From assembly GCA_951812925.1 (NCBI GenBank), contig OX638368.1, positions 122,287,309 to 122,351,308 on the forward strand: DNA of 64,000 bases, given 5' to 3'. Source of the stretch: Calliopum simillimum. Taxonomy: Eukaryota > Arthropoda > Insecta > Diptera > Lauxaniidae. The notes beneath the pieces are model-generated. The model was given only the letters and a program-made list of their open reading frames with translations, had not been told where the DNA came from and did no database searches. Within the stretch, counting starts at the first letter, position 1. Each line of letters begins with the position of its first letter. A program made the translations under genes and the position numbers. Of this stretch, positions 45,701 through 52,372 are shown piece after piece.

Positions 45701-47239
45701 TGAAGAAAATCGCTGATTTACAAGTCACGAGTTGTTTAGATGTGATTTCGATCTGATGTTATTCAAATTACAATACAACGAATTGATTGAACCAACTATC
45801 GCAGTAAAATTCGAAAGCGCAAATAATAGAATCAAAACTCCACTCCGCGATCGAATTTTGCTAGAAACTGAGGTAAAACATACGTATGTTTATATTTAAT
45901 TCAACATGCTAAGCTTGGAAAACTGGAATCTAAGGTCAGCAATCCAATTATGGATGAATGATAAAGACTGCTTAGAACGCCGAAGTATTATTGAGCAAAA
46001 AGCAACGCATGCTTTATATTTTAAATTAACTTTTGAAGCGGCCACTGGGAAAGATGCTGATTGCGATGCCGATAGCAATGTTAGGCGATTGTAATGATTC
46101 TATAACGCCCTAATAAACGTCATATCCCATATTGAAATCCTCTTTATTTTTCTTTTTTTTATCTTAAGTCATTTTCACCATTTAGAGTTTGACCACTGTT
46201 AGGGATCTTCTTATTTTTTTTTTTTAACTTTTTTAAGTCATTTTCACCGTTTTTGGATCATCTGAAAATTTCTTAACTTAATCCTAAAGTGGGAGTAAGA
46301 AACGTAATTTCTCACATTAAAAAGCAGCGTATAGGGGTTTTACTGTATGTAAGACAAAATCAAAAACTGACAACCGTGGAATGAGTGAATTCGTGTGTAT
46401 ACATAAAACGTACAGAAAATAATTTCACTTTCTTTAGCGGCAAAAATGTTGTGGGGAAACAACTTATGGCAAAATATTTGATTTTCCAAATATTTTGGAT
46501 GCGATTGGACAAGGATCCCTCATACCCAGATTTTATTCCTGGTTCTTTTTCTCTTGTTTTTTACTGTACTTTTGGATTGCTCTTTGCTATTGACGTAGCG
46601 ATTTTTTTCTTATCTTTATGTTTTTGTTTGTGTTTACAAACGCAATTTCAAATTGGAAACGCTACTAGAAGCGCTACCTTATCCATTAGAGCGAGCAACG
46701 ACGCTGCCGGGACCCGGTTCATACTTGAATTCACCGTGTGCAACAGAGACGACAAAAATCAGCGAATCTGCTCACAAAAAAATACAGGATGTGGCGAAGT
46801 TGTGTGAAAAAAAAACGCGCAGCCCGATTTTTTCAGTAACAAAATATGCAGATTTTCAATTTTTACTCACTCATCACCATCCGGACAGAGTCCAGTTGTC
46901 TCGTCATATTTAGTGCAATAATTATCTGCTGAATAATTAAAAGTTCCATCCCGTTTTCGTACTGGGCGCCGACGTCTCTGGTTCTGAAAATGCCAATTGA
47001 AGCAGATGAAGGGTCGGTGCTGGTTGCATTTGTGCTGCAGAAAAGACTGGCACTGTTCGACTCGAAATTCCTTGAGGTACCTGCATGTAATCCATTATCC
47101 GCATAGCGCAAAAGTTGCAGAAATAAATAAACTTGAGTTTTTTACTAAATTTAAATGATAAATTGCATTATATTTACGTGTAATGATTCGGTTTTTCCTG
47201 TTGTGTTACCAGTAGCAATTTGCTCGTCTCATTCGCCAT
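27505..47239 (-). CDS. unk: unkempt: CCCH zinc-finger/RING RNA-binding protein (whole gene, 9 coding exons)
   Basis: Nine exons joined by GT-AG introns with consistent phase give a 1803-nt reading frame, 600 aa, close to the usual length of the family. Seen: a cluster of six CCCH-type fingers at about residues 20-300 (for example the segment ending CPFLHRTAGDTERRYHLRYY and the finger ending CAFAH), a Ser/Asn-rich middle (300-420), a helical probable coiled coil (about 430-540), and a C-terminal RING-like cluster with CMKC, CNH and CPYC. Known for the family: Unkempt is a cytoplasmic, sequence-specific mRNA-binding protein that represses translation, acts with Headcase downstream of InR/TOR signalling, and times neuronal differentiation. 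Introns 2 (7.6 kb) and 7 (9.9 kb) are filled with transposons; the others are short. No broken exon was found, so the gene looks functional. The 5' UTR exons and promoter were not identified; nor was a convincing poly(A) signal. Confidence 0.95.
27768..27908 (-). CDS. unk: unk coding exon 8 (coiled coil)
   Basis: 47 codons in phase 0 on both sides: acceptor TATAG|TTG at 27909 and donor GTAAGTT at 27767. It reads LSLAEMQRDKAKQDANEW, then heptad-like LAQTQLNLSVELRNLS. Confidence 0.93.
28147..28253. mobile_element. Mini-MITE, GGGGTTATCGTGAAT family, copy 2
   Basis: GGGGTTATCGTGAATCAATA and its complement at the right end pair almost perfectly; CCCGGGGAATATT lies inside. It sits 30 bp upstream of the LTR element in unk intron 7. 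Confidence 0.82.
28284..29987 (+). repeat. 5' LTR
   Basis: Begins TGTTACGAATTTACTGCCTC, ends CCAGGCGTAACA. It contains a run of degenerate ATTGCAGTY-CAACAATAT repeats at about 29165-29330. Promoter elements were not pinned down. Confidence 0.93.
29992..30085 (+). promoter_or_regulatory. Primer-binding site, present twice (29992 and 30074)
   Basis: TGGCGCCCAACG starts four bases after the 5' LTR and matches the 3' end of tRNA-Lys(CUU) plus CCA. The same TAACATAGATGGCGCCCAAC occurs again 82 bp downstream, as if the LTR tip and primer site had been duplicated. Confidence 0.75.
30971..32428 (+). CDS. Retrotransposon Gag polyprotein
   Basis: The frame is open from 30854; the likely start is the Met at 30971 (MPDLRSGNKLTPSGGRGK), giving about 485 aa. 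The middle (about residues 200-370) has the retrotransposon-gag/capsid-like helical region (WKITFDGSGNVSDFLFKVD, YLCYAFKKQFGG). Near the C terminus lie two zinc knuckles: CWNCMNFGHSYIYC (CX2CX4HX4C, intact) and CFKCGQKGVVTPRC, where the His is replaced by Val. It would form the particle of the retrotransposon. The frame is otherwise undamaged, unusual in this window, and overlaps pol. Confidence 0.88.
   Translation: MPDLRSGNKLTPSGGRGKAINRNLNRNTAAYPIYSSLTASRRSTVVHSPPCSSRNSLNNSQQILLDPAVVEYSLSGSVEQLPCVDLNDSKSNLIDMSNGEKGQTVPLGANAQIPTENMEISGVNPLPEGNRNSDNPEASENVTSISDLVTLMRQTILDSQNDLRRELQDIRGSIGTINQRILAQEPRIANAQQPLPHYQPRNLLNLQSGENFPKLTDWKITFDGSGNVSDFLFKVDTLCKRSRCSSEHLMTNFHVLLAGKAEQYYWQLIRQTPHATYAYLCYAFKKQFGGAEKDHEITLKISLRKQQFKEAFDDFFSDVVLLNSRLGQPMSDEVLIEIMKKNLNINLKYMLFNCETRDLEGFRDTARKAEQVLRENKYQTPIYNSTKTVHEIEHSAEDDFSDMEADPQVEALQVPRRFSKPDFSKIQCWNCMNFGHSYIYCPEGITSMFCFKCGQKGVVTPRCPNNHQGNPKQSVKDTGDTRSSH
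32368..33051 (+). pseudogene. Truncated pol: protease only
   Basis: In the -1 frame, open from 32368. The retropepsin core LLDSGANVSVLG (DSGA active site) is at about 32788-32823. After PITFKNIYTY (around 32960) similarity to pol stops and the frame ends at 33051. Nothing of reverse transcriptase, RNase H or integrase follows before the 3' LTR 80 bp later, so a deletion of several kilobases has occurred. Confidence 0.82.
32374..32380 (+). promoter_or_regulatory. Probable -1 ribosomal frameshift site (G GGA AAC)
   Basis: The heptamer GGGAAAC lies in gag frame as G GGA AAC, 48 nt before the gag stop and just after the last stop (32365-32367) in the pol frame, which is -1 relative to gag. That is the textbook position and register for programmed slippage. 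I did not find a strong stem-loop downstream by eye. Confidence 0.6.
33129..34832 (+). repeat. 3' LTR
   Basis: Same 1704 bp as the 5' LTR, offset exactly 4845; even the 11-T tract matches. A short purine-rich stretch (AACAAAGCAGG) just before it is the probable polypurine tract, though it is weak. Confidence 0.93.
35528..36465 (-). mobile_element. Tc1-like transposon, one end preserved
   Basis: TA then CAGTTGCGGTCAACTAATTA at 35528 is a typical Tc1-type inverted terminal repeat (3' end relative to the transposase). The other end is missing; sequence changes near 36465, before the fold-back at 36575. Confidence 0.8.
35794..36462 (-). pseudogene. Tc1-like DD34E transposase, N-terminally truncated and frameshifted
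   Basis: From about 36420 downward: HWSVKEWKKVLFSDETKINR, MIWGSMSWRGVGPIAKIEGH, QQDNDPKHTERL, DLNPIENLWEQLKKK. The catalytic triad (SDET, QDND, NPIE) is complete with 34 residues between the second Asp and the Glu, diagnostic of Tc1. A frameshift at an A-run (about 35950-35957) puts the C terminus (AVRQKLVESMARRCEAVMRN) in another frame. The DNA-binding N terminus is missing. Confidence 0.9.
36575..37577. mobile_element. 1-kb fold-back element with ~420-bp arms and GTT-rich loop
   Basis: TTATAAAGGCTAAAACGCGA is mirrored at 37555-37577; inner pairs include GGTATCTCGGACCTAGTTTC, ATAGCCATCGGAAGATC and CGCTATAAGTTGGGAACCC. The loop (37020-37080) is GTT-repeat DNA. It lies in unk intron 7. No protein. 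Confidence 0.88.
37781..37988 (-). CDS. unk: unk coding exon 7 (start of coiled coil)
   Basis: Acceptor TTCTAG|A at 37989, donor GTAAGTTG at 37780. It reads ISELNSIRDDINSSS, then GRLTAELMTKNAQMLKLFDE, a helical segment. It ends in phase 0 before the 9.9-kb intron that contains the LTR element. Confidence 0.9.
38062..38296 (-). CDS. unk: unk coding exon 6 (low-complexity linker)
   Basis: Acceptor TTTGCAG|A at 38297, donor GTATGC at 38061. It encodes a Ser/Asn-rich segment with FFPSRIISPGFADGLSISPS near its end; the splice phase moves from 1 to 2. Confidence 0.88.
38373..38498 (-). CDS. unk: unk coding exon 5 (Ser/Asn-rich linker)
   Basis: Acceptor TTGTAG|C at 38499, donor GTAACTC at 38372. 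It continues VEPVCSLDDQRDNPLSASLA and ends in an Asn/Ser-rich stretch. Phase 1 on both sides. Confidence 0.88.
38561..38763 (-). CDS. unk: unk coding exon 4 (CCCH fingers 5-6)
   Basis: The junction AG|A gives Arg. It reads RSTPCPNVKHGEEWGEPG, then CQYCHTRTEQQFHPEIYKST and CPRSVFCAFAHVE, the last two CCCH fingers. Donor GTAAG at 38560. Confidence 0.94.
38835..39254 (-). CDS. unk: unk coding exon 3 (CCCH fingers 2-4)
   Basis: Acceptor AATTAG|T at 39255; donor GTAAG at 38834. It encodes residues 91-231: CPFLHRTAGDTERRYHLRYY, finger 3 (ending CAFAHG), PVYDIKELE, and finger 4 (YKTEPC ... CRQGYACPQYH) followed by KDKRRSPRKFKY. Confidence 0.95.
40137..40709. mobile_element. Fold-back element with an extra internal arm copy
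   Basis: GAATTGACTCTAGTTTTTCA at the left and AGCTGGAGTCAATTC at the right pair; inside at 40454 GAATTGACTCTAGTTTTCCA occurs again in direct orientation with the following GCAAAAATA-A/T-CTGTTTTG. unk intron 2. Confidence 0.72.
41615..41901. mobile_element. MITE with GGTGTCCCGTAAATTACGCA ends
   Basis: The left tip GGTGTCCCGTAAATTACGCA pairs with TTGCGTGAGTTATGGGACACC. AT-rich interior. unk intron 2. Confidence 0.8.
42392..42544. mobile_element. MITE with AGGCCTTCCATTAATTGCGT ends
   Basis: AGGCCTTCCATTAATTGCGT pairs with GTGTAATTAATGGGAGGCC at the right; it abuts and shares GGCC with the next MITE. Confidence 0.72.
42541..42843. mobile_element. MITE with GGCCGGACCAACGACGTATA ends
   Basis: GGCCGGACCAACGACGTATA at the left and ATATACGTCGTTGGCCGGACC at the right are inverted; the arms extend past AAGATAC / GTATCTT. 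Confidence 0.8.
43664..43788. mobile_element. Short hairpin MITE
   Basis: AATTGAGGCATTGCGTGCAA and TTGCACGCAACGCCTCAATT are near-perfect complements; the pairing continues through TAACGCCCTAA. Confidence 0.85.
43858..44008 (+). repeat. Dispersed repeat shared with 7020-7165
   Basis: Contains GTAGAACACCGGAAAATGTA and TCTGAACAATTTTTCTTA as in the earlier copy; about 80% alike by eye. Confidence 0.65.
44020..45455 (-). repeat. Dispersed GGGTATAA-ended repeat, inverted copy with insertion
   Basis: On the minus strand it runs from GGCCTGGCCAAAAATTA (45431) to the ACCCTGCGAGTAGGGTATG end (44021), in the same order as the copy at 280-920. It is split by the 705-bp element at 44489-45193. Confidence 0.68.
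44489..45193. mobile_element. CAGTGCTG-ended insertion (hAT-like MITE?)
   Basis: The left tip CAGTGCTGCGATAGAAGGC pairs with CATTCC..GACAGCACTG at the right. The ends fit hAT elements, but the flanks (CGCAGATA / TGAGATAC) do not form a clean 8-bp duplication. No transposase seen. Confidence 0.5.
45720..46860 (+). other. Possible coding remnant or nested gene on the plus strand of unk intron 2
   Basis: Several plus-strand stretches read like protein: LMLFKLQYNELIEPTIAVKF ending LLETE at 45871 (followed by GTAAAA), MLSLENWNLRSAIQLWMNDK at 45906-46094 (the NWNLRSAIQLW pattern is reminiscent of UBA-type helices), FDFPNILDAIGQGSLIP near 46470-46525, and LETLLEALPYPLERATTLPG with KISESAHKKIQDVAKLCEKK at 46652-46820. 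They are in different frames and I could not join them with convincing splice sites. Could be a decayed gene copy, a real nested gene, or chance. Confidence 0.25.
46871..47080 (-). CDS. unk: unk coding exon 2 (first CCCH fingers)
   Basis: Acceptor TGCAG|G at 47081 and donor GTGAGT just below 46871. It encodes residues 21-91, including CQSFLQHKCNQH, CFNWHF, a run RRRR and the start of finger 2 (YCTKYDETTGLCPDGD). The final GA joins T of exon 3 to give Asp. Confidence 0.93.
47178..47239 (-). CDS. unk: unk coding exon 1
   Basis: Start codon at 47239-47237 opens a 20-residue exon beginning MANETSKLLL and ending EKPNHY, followed by donor GTAAAT. The junction codon AC|G gives Thr, reading HYTYLKEF into exon 2, a hallmark of Unkempt N termini. 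No upstream in-frame Met was checked further. Confidence 0.88.
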
Positions 47240-47440
47240 TTTGTCACTTTGTTAATGTTGTGCATTGAAAATCAAAAGAAGTGCAACTTTGCTCATCCCA
47301 TGATAGGTAGCGCCAAATTGTCAAAACGAGCAAAGCGGAGACAGAAAAGTAGCAAGTTCTGTCAATGAGAACATAATGGAAACAGCAGAATTCTTGTTTT
47401 TCTAGTTAATTTTGACAGAACTAGATACAAAATAAGTGTG

Positions 47441-47632
47441 GTGTCACACGAAGGACACTTCGAGTTTGTAGGCAAACGGAGGGAAATGAAAAGCACCACT
47501 TCCCTCTGCTTGCCTACAAATTTTACGTGCCCGTGCCCTTCGTGTGACTTCATTATAGGCAAACGGAGGGAAATGACAAGCACTTCCCTCCGATTGCCTA
47601 AAATTTGACGTGCCGTGCCCTTCGTGTGACTT
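47441..47632 (+). repeat. Tandem hairpin repeat just upstream of unk
   Basis: Two units, each with TAGGCAAACGGAGGGAAATG followed by a complementary CTTCCCTC-C-G-TTGCCTA arm, bounded by GTGTCACACGAAGG and CCCTTCGTGTGAC. The boundary motif also occurs at 50030-50045. It lies about 200 bp 5' of the unk start codon. Confidence 0.72.
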
Positions 47633-47673
47633 CACTAAATGGAAACAGCAAAGTTGTTGTTGTTTTGCAAGTT

Positions 47674-49160
47674 AAGGCTCCGATATATAGAAGGCAGCCA
47701 GCGCGCGCATTATAGGCTTTGACAGTTGATTTAAAAACATAGCTCCATATGGAGAGTGATACATACAGAAAAGCGAACAATGCACACGCTGTGTACAATG
47801 CGTAGAGTTGACCAACTTTGAACTTTTTGAACGCATCATTTGCGTTTAACATTTCGTTTCTTTTGTTTATTTATTAAGTAGGGTAAGGGAGGGAAATATG
47901 GACCACCCATCTTTCTTTTTTAAATAAAACCCAAAATACATAAAACAAAACAATTAATTTTATGTCATTCAGTAAAGGAAACAATTTATCTTTATTCTAA
48001 TTCACTTTTAGATAAATATATCATCAGGATAAAGAAAAAAAATTAAAAAACTGAAAATACTCAAAATGAAGATAAAAAAAAAGTGTAGTGTAATATGGAC
48101 CATATAGACCATTTGGTACAGAAGTTGCATATAACAATGTCACTTCCACATTCGGCACATTTTTCATGATTCCAAGAACGTCAGATTACACATTCAACAC
48201 AAAATTTGCCACGTCGATCTTCTGAGTAAAGGGTATTACATTATATGCATTTTTTATCATTTTTTTCCTTTGTAGTTAACGAATTACAAATAATGACCAT
48301 CAGACTCGTCATGAAAACTGCAACTAGATTCCCCATCTGAAAAAGATGATAAATACATTTGATTTTGAGGCTTTTTCTATAGTGGTCCATATTACACACA
48401 GCACGTGTTGGTGAAATAAATGGTTTTTTATCAAAAACTTTTTTGGTTAATGAACTTATTTGTGCTAATAAATTATAAATGGTATTCACTGACTTTATAT
48501 AATTAACCATTTATTTAAAAACGCGATGTCTTTAAAGTGAAATAATGAAATATACTCACTAGAAAAAAATTATCACTGATCTTTTTTTTAGAAAAATCAA
48601 CTTTACAGAAACATGCGACTTCACCGAACGCTAAAATCGCCATATTATAAGCTTTAGGTATTAGCGTTAAGTTTGAACATTAATAACGGTAAATCCTATG
48701 TATGCAGTGGGAAATAACCGTGTGGTCCATATTACCCACGTAGTCCATATTTCCCTCCCTTACCCTAATAATTTTCGCAGTTGATGAAATAAATAAAAAA
48801 AGAAACAAATTCGAAATGAAGGAAAAGCATACAAGCGAAGTGCAGGAGCCTGTCTGCCTATATAATGAAGGCTTTATTATATAGGCAGACTTGCTCCTGC
48901 ACTTCGCTTATACGTTTTACCTTCATTTTGATTTTTTTCCTTTTTTAATTTATTTTTTCAACTACGAAAATTATTTATAAATAAATAAACAAAAGAAACA
49001 AAATGTCAAACGCAAATGATGCGTTCGAAAAGTTGAAAGTTGGTCAACTCTACGCATTGAACACAGCGTGTGCGTTGTTCGATTTTCTTCATAAGGAGCT
49101 AAGTTTTTAAATCAACTGTCAAAGCGCTACACGCGCTGCCTTCTATGTATCGGAGCCTTT
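47674..49160. mobile_element. Fold-back element split by a pogo-like transposon
   Basis: AAGGCTCCGATATATAGAAG is mirrored by TTCTATGTATCGGAGCCTT at 49142-49160. The arms continue through GACAGTTGATTTAAAAAC, GTTGACCAACTTT, GAACGCATCATTTGCG, and, after the insert, CATACAAGCGAAGTGCAGGA to a hairpin centre near 48873. Without the insert the element is about 600 bp. Confidence 0.85.
47881..48765 (-). mobile_element. pogo-like element, TA-flanked, decayed
   Basis: TA outside GGGTAAGGGAGGGAAATATG and its complement at 48765; comparison with the other fold-back arm shows the empty site. On the minus strand around 48262-48110 broken frames give NTLYSEDRRGKFCVECV and SWNHEKCAECG then ICNFC, like the Cys-rich tail of pogo/jerky-type transposases. 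885 bp, no intact frame. Confidence 0.72.
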
Positions 49161-49229
49161 ACTTGCGTGTGTTGTCATGTGTATGTTGCGCGCGCTGCCC
49201 TGTATATACTGGCGCCTTTAATTTTGACA

Positions 49230-50020
49230 GAACTTGCTACAATATAAGAAGAACAAGAGAGGCCCTCTGACGCGGGCGCTACCTTGTTAATTGTATCATG
49301 ATGTTGTGTTTGACGCTTTTCCTCTTCTTAATAAGTGTTGGCAGACATTTTTTGGGATGGTAGTAAAATCAAAAACCATGCTAAAAGGGTAAAAAAATTG
49401 CTTAGTAGTTTAAAGCAGGCTTATTTATTTTTTTTATTTACCACCTTGTATTGACAAAACTACAAAGGTTGCGGAGATTTAATTGTAAATTTTGATTTAG
49501 AAGTTTATAATCTATATAAAACGTTAAACAATTTAAATTCTAAACAAAAAAATTTTAAATTTATACGAGCGTTTCCACCAGAGATTTAGATGTGATCAGA
49601 TCTATAAGTCTCGTCGTTAAATCTTACCCATTTTCGGCCGAAAGAAATTTATTTTTGACAGTAATATAAGCGGGAAAATGAAAGTGATTTTTTGTCCTTC
49701 AAAATATTTACCTTTGATTTGTTTTTGTTTTTATACTGAGCTTACTGCTAATCAGACCCTGAAATAAACTTTTTTTAAAATTATGTTTCAAGTTAAGTCA
49801 GACTATAAACTAGACTTTAAAAAGACTTTAAATCCATTTTTAACCCAACAAGATACTCCTTGATTTCCTGCAACAACTGGACTTTGGGTTTGGGTCTGGA
49901 ATTGTTGTATTTCTCACAGGAATTAAAGTCAAACTCTGTGACACCCAAAACCGATAACAAATCCGATTCGAACATGAAATCGACAAAATCAGAATGCACA
50001 ACACCTAGTCAAATTTTTTG
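49230..50020. other. Intergenic stretch between repeats
   Basis: AT-rich. At 49603-49660 there is a short similarity to 39600-39650 (GTTAAATC-T-ACCC, CGGCCGAAAGA, TTTTGACAGTAA). A GTTTCCACC-type motif at 49567 recurs at 52629, 55600 and 57697. No gene seen. Confidence 0.4.
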
Positions 50021-50029
50021 TCGGATTGT

Positions 50030-50670
50030 GGGGTGTCACACGAAGGGTGGGGGGACACTTTTCCCAAAATCGTTTTCCCAAAAAAATTATTGCCCAAAAA
50101 CATTTTTCCCATTTTTTTTCTTCCCAATACTTTTCTCCCCAAAATAAAGTTTTCCCACGCCTTTTTAACTTTTCTCATTAATATATAAACAACTTATTGC
50201 GTTGTCATTTGTTTTTCCATCACTATTTTAAAAGCGCCTTCAAATTTCAGTAAGAAATAAAAGTTAATCAAATTTTTCGTCTACGTATCTCAACATGGCG
50301 GAATTAATAAATTGCCGAAAGTCATTTCTACTCCATGTAGATGGATATCTATATTACAAACATTCGGGTACCATTGGATCGACAACATATTGGAATTGCC
50401 GTAACAAAGCCGAATGCAGCGCTTAGGCAATAACTTCTGGCGGACCAGAAAATATCACACTGTTGAAAGAGCCTGATGTCTCGAAACACATTTCACACGC
50501 GCCAAATCCTGAAGAAGTCGAAGCAGTAAAGGTTGTTAATAGAATCAAGCTTAAGGCTGAGGAGCATCCCGAGGCTCCGCCGGCTCAAATTGGGATACAA
50601 ATCTTTTGGGACAATCTTTTGGGAAATCTTTTTAGTGGGAAACAATATATTGGGAAGATCGTGATAATTG
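50030..50670 (+). mobile_element. Small element with a FLYWCH-domain pseudogene
   Basis: The left part is rich in TTTTCCCAAAA-type units (50050-50155) and the right part in the complementary TTTTGGGA / GGGAAAT units (50600-50665), enclosing a broken FLYWCH frame. Such domains accompany Mutator-like transposases, so this may be a MULE relic (inference). A GTGTCACACGAAGG motif marks the left edge. Confidence 0.5.
50295..50610 (+). pseudogene. FLYWCH-type zinc-finger remnant
   Basis: From ATG at 50295: MAELINCRKSFLLHVDGYLY, YKHSGTIGSTTYWNCRN, KAECSA then a stop, then ITSGGPENITLLKEPDVSKH, HAPNPEEVEAVKVVNRIKLK. The FLYWCH ligands are all visible (Cys in YWNC, Cys in AEC, then two His around DVSKHISHAPN). 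One in-frame TAG breaks it. Confidence 0.72.
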
Positions 50671-51258
50671 GAGAAGTTTTATTTTGCTTCTTCTAGGAGT
50701 TACATACAATTGATGAGGAAATGATATGACCTGAGGTGTTTCCGACACCTCTGAGTGACCTTTGGGCACATTTATTAAAAAATCTTTTTGAAAAAATTTG
50801 TATCCGCAAACTTTAAAAAAAAAACTTAAAAAACTAATAAGAGTTTACAAAATCTTTTCAAGTAAAAGTTTTTCCAAAATTTTCAGGATCGAAGATTTTA
50901 CAAACTTTTATTATTATTATTATTTATTTATTATTATTATTAATACAATAAGATAAATCTTTTGGAGTACAACATACTGATATGGTCAGAGTATAAAGTT
51001 TATTATTATTAATATGCAAAAAAAAGTTTTCAAAAAACTTTCGTTCGTAAAACTTTTTGAATAAAAGTATAATAGTTTCATGGGTCTGCTGCTTATTTGA
51101 TTTATGGCATGAACAAAATACCATCACATCTGGTTTTCTTAAATGGAGACTGCAAGAAAGTCTGAGAAAAAGCTCTCGAGAATATTTATTCGTGATAACG
51201 GTTTCAGATCCTAAGCTTTCTTTTTCAATATTTATGTCTGGAAATTGGGACTAATTAT

Positions 51259-51640
51259 CAGGTCTGTTCCGTAATCCGTGTGTTTCAATTACTTTTCATT
51301 TAGGAGACTTTTTCATGAAAATGGTGAGTCACACGATAAAAAATATTAGGATCTTTTTTATGGGGAATTACAGGTTCTACAAATAAAATTAATTGGCTTT
51401 AACGAAAAAGATACCGTTTAGGAAATATTATTAAAAAACTGCTAAAAGTCGGATAATTCGACTTTATCGAATATTTCCGAAAAGGTTACTTTTTCGTAAA
51501 TACTAATCAATATTATTTGTAGAACCTGTAACTCCACAAAAAAGATTCTAATACTTTTTATGGTGTAACTTACCATTTTCATCAAAAAGCCTCCTAAGTG
51601 AAAAGTAACTGAAACCACGCGGATTACGGAACAGGCCTGT
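51259..51640. mobile_element. CAGGCCTGTTCCG-type MITE, copy 2
   Basis: CAGGTCTGTTCCGTAATCCG and CGGATTACGGAACAGGCCTG are inverted ends with arms of about 125 bp; same family as 22395-22765. It lies between the FLYWCH remnant and bigmax. Confidence 0.85.
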
Positions 51641-51649
51641 GTAAAAAAA

Positions 51650-52159
51650 AAAAAAAAAAATCCCATTGGCCATATTTGGGCGGAAAAATTTGCAATTGAA
51701 AAAAGTGTTCAAGGTTCATATGCAATATAAACTTTATTACAAAGTTTTAAATAAATTCAATAGGTCAGAAATACATTAATATATCAATTTTATCAAATAG
51801 TTAACCAATTAAAATAGTTTAGATCAATTATAACTAAAAATCTTATCGAATAATAAAAATTATATGCGGCAGTAAACATTTATGTGCGTTTTCTGAAAGC
51901 TTAGATTTTGTTTATCTATTGATTGAAGCGTGACGAATTTAATAATGAAAACGGGAAAAAAAGTTATTAAGATAATGTTATCACATGTAGTGTTTGTTTT
52001 AATTGGAAAAAAATTTTGCATTATTGCACGCTTTTTGTGTCCTTTCCTCTCAATTTTAAATGTTTACTACTAAAAAAATATGGCAAAAAAATTATTCTAC
52101 ATAAATTCATAATATTTAAGAAGCGCAAACACGCTTTACAATTGAGTCACTAGTGTGGC
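51650..52159. other. 3' flank of bigmax
   Basis: AT-rich; probable 3' UTR of bigmax in its right part. No element recognised. Confidence 0.4.
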
Positions 52160-52372
52160 TCAACTGAACGCATCACTTTGTTGTTGTTGCTCCATAGCCT
52201 GCGCCTCCTGTTGCAACGCCATCTGTTGTAGCGTACGACTCAGCATATTACGTAGTATATGTGGTTTACAATGCTCTTCTAGCCATGGTATAACTCCTGT
52301 TGTAAGTTGCTTAAAATTATCCATCGGTATATGTTGAAATGACTCAAACATTTCATCCATAATCGCTTGAAA
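52160..52372 (-). CDS. bigmax: bigmax coding exon 4 (C-terminal dimerisation region)
   Basis: Acceptor TTTTTCAG|TTT at 52373; 70 codons then TGA at 52162-52160. It encodes FQAIMDEMFESFQHIPMDNF and LEEHCKPHILRNMLSRTLQQ, then a Gln-rich tail. No strong poly(A) signal lies close by; TTTATT (AATAAA in reverse) at 51733-51738 is about 420 nt downstream. Confidence 0.92.
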   Translation of the reverse strand, partial: FQAIMDEMFESFQHIPMDNFKQLTTGVIPWLEEHCKPHILRNMLSRTLQQMALQQEAQAMEQQQQSDAFS

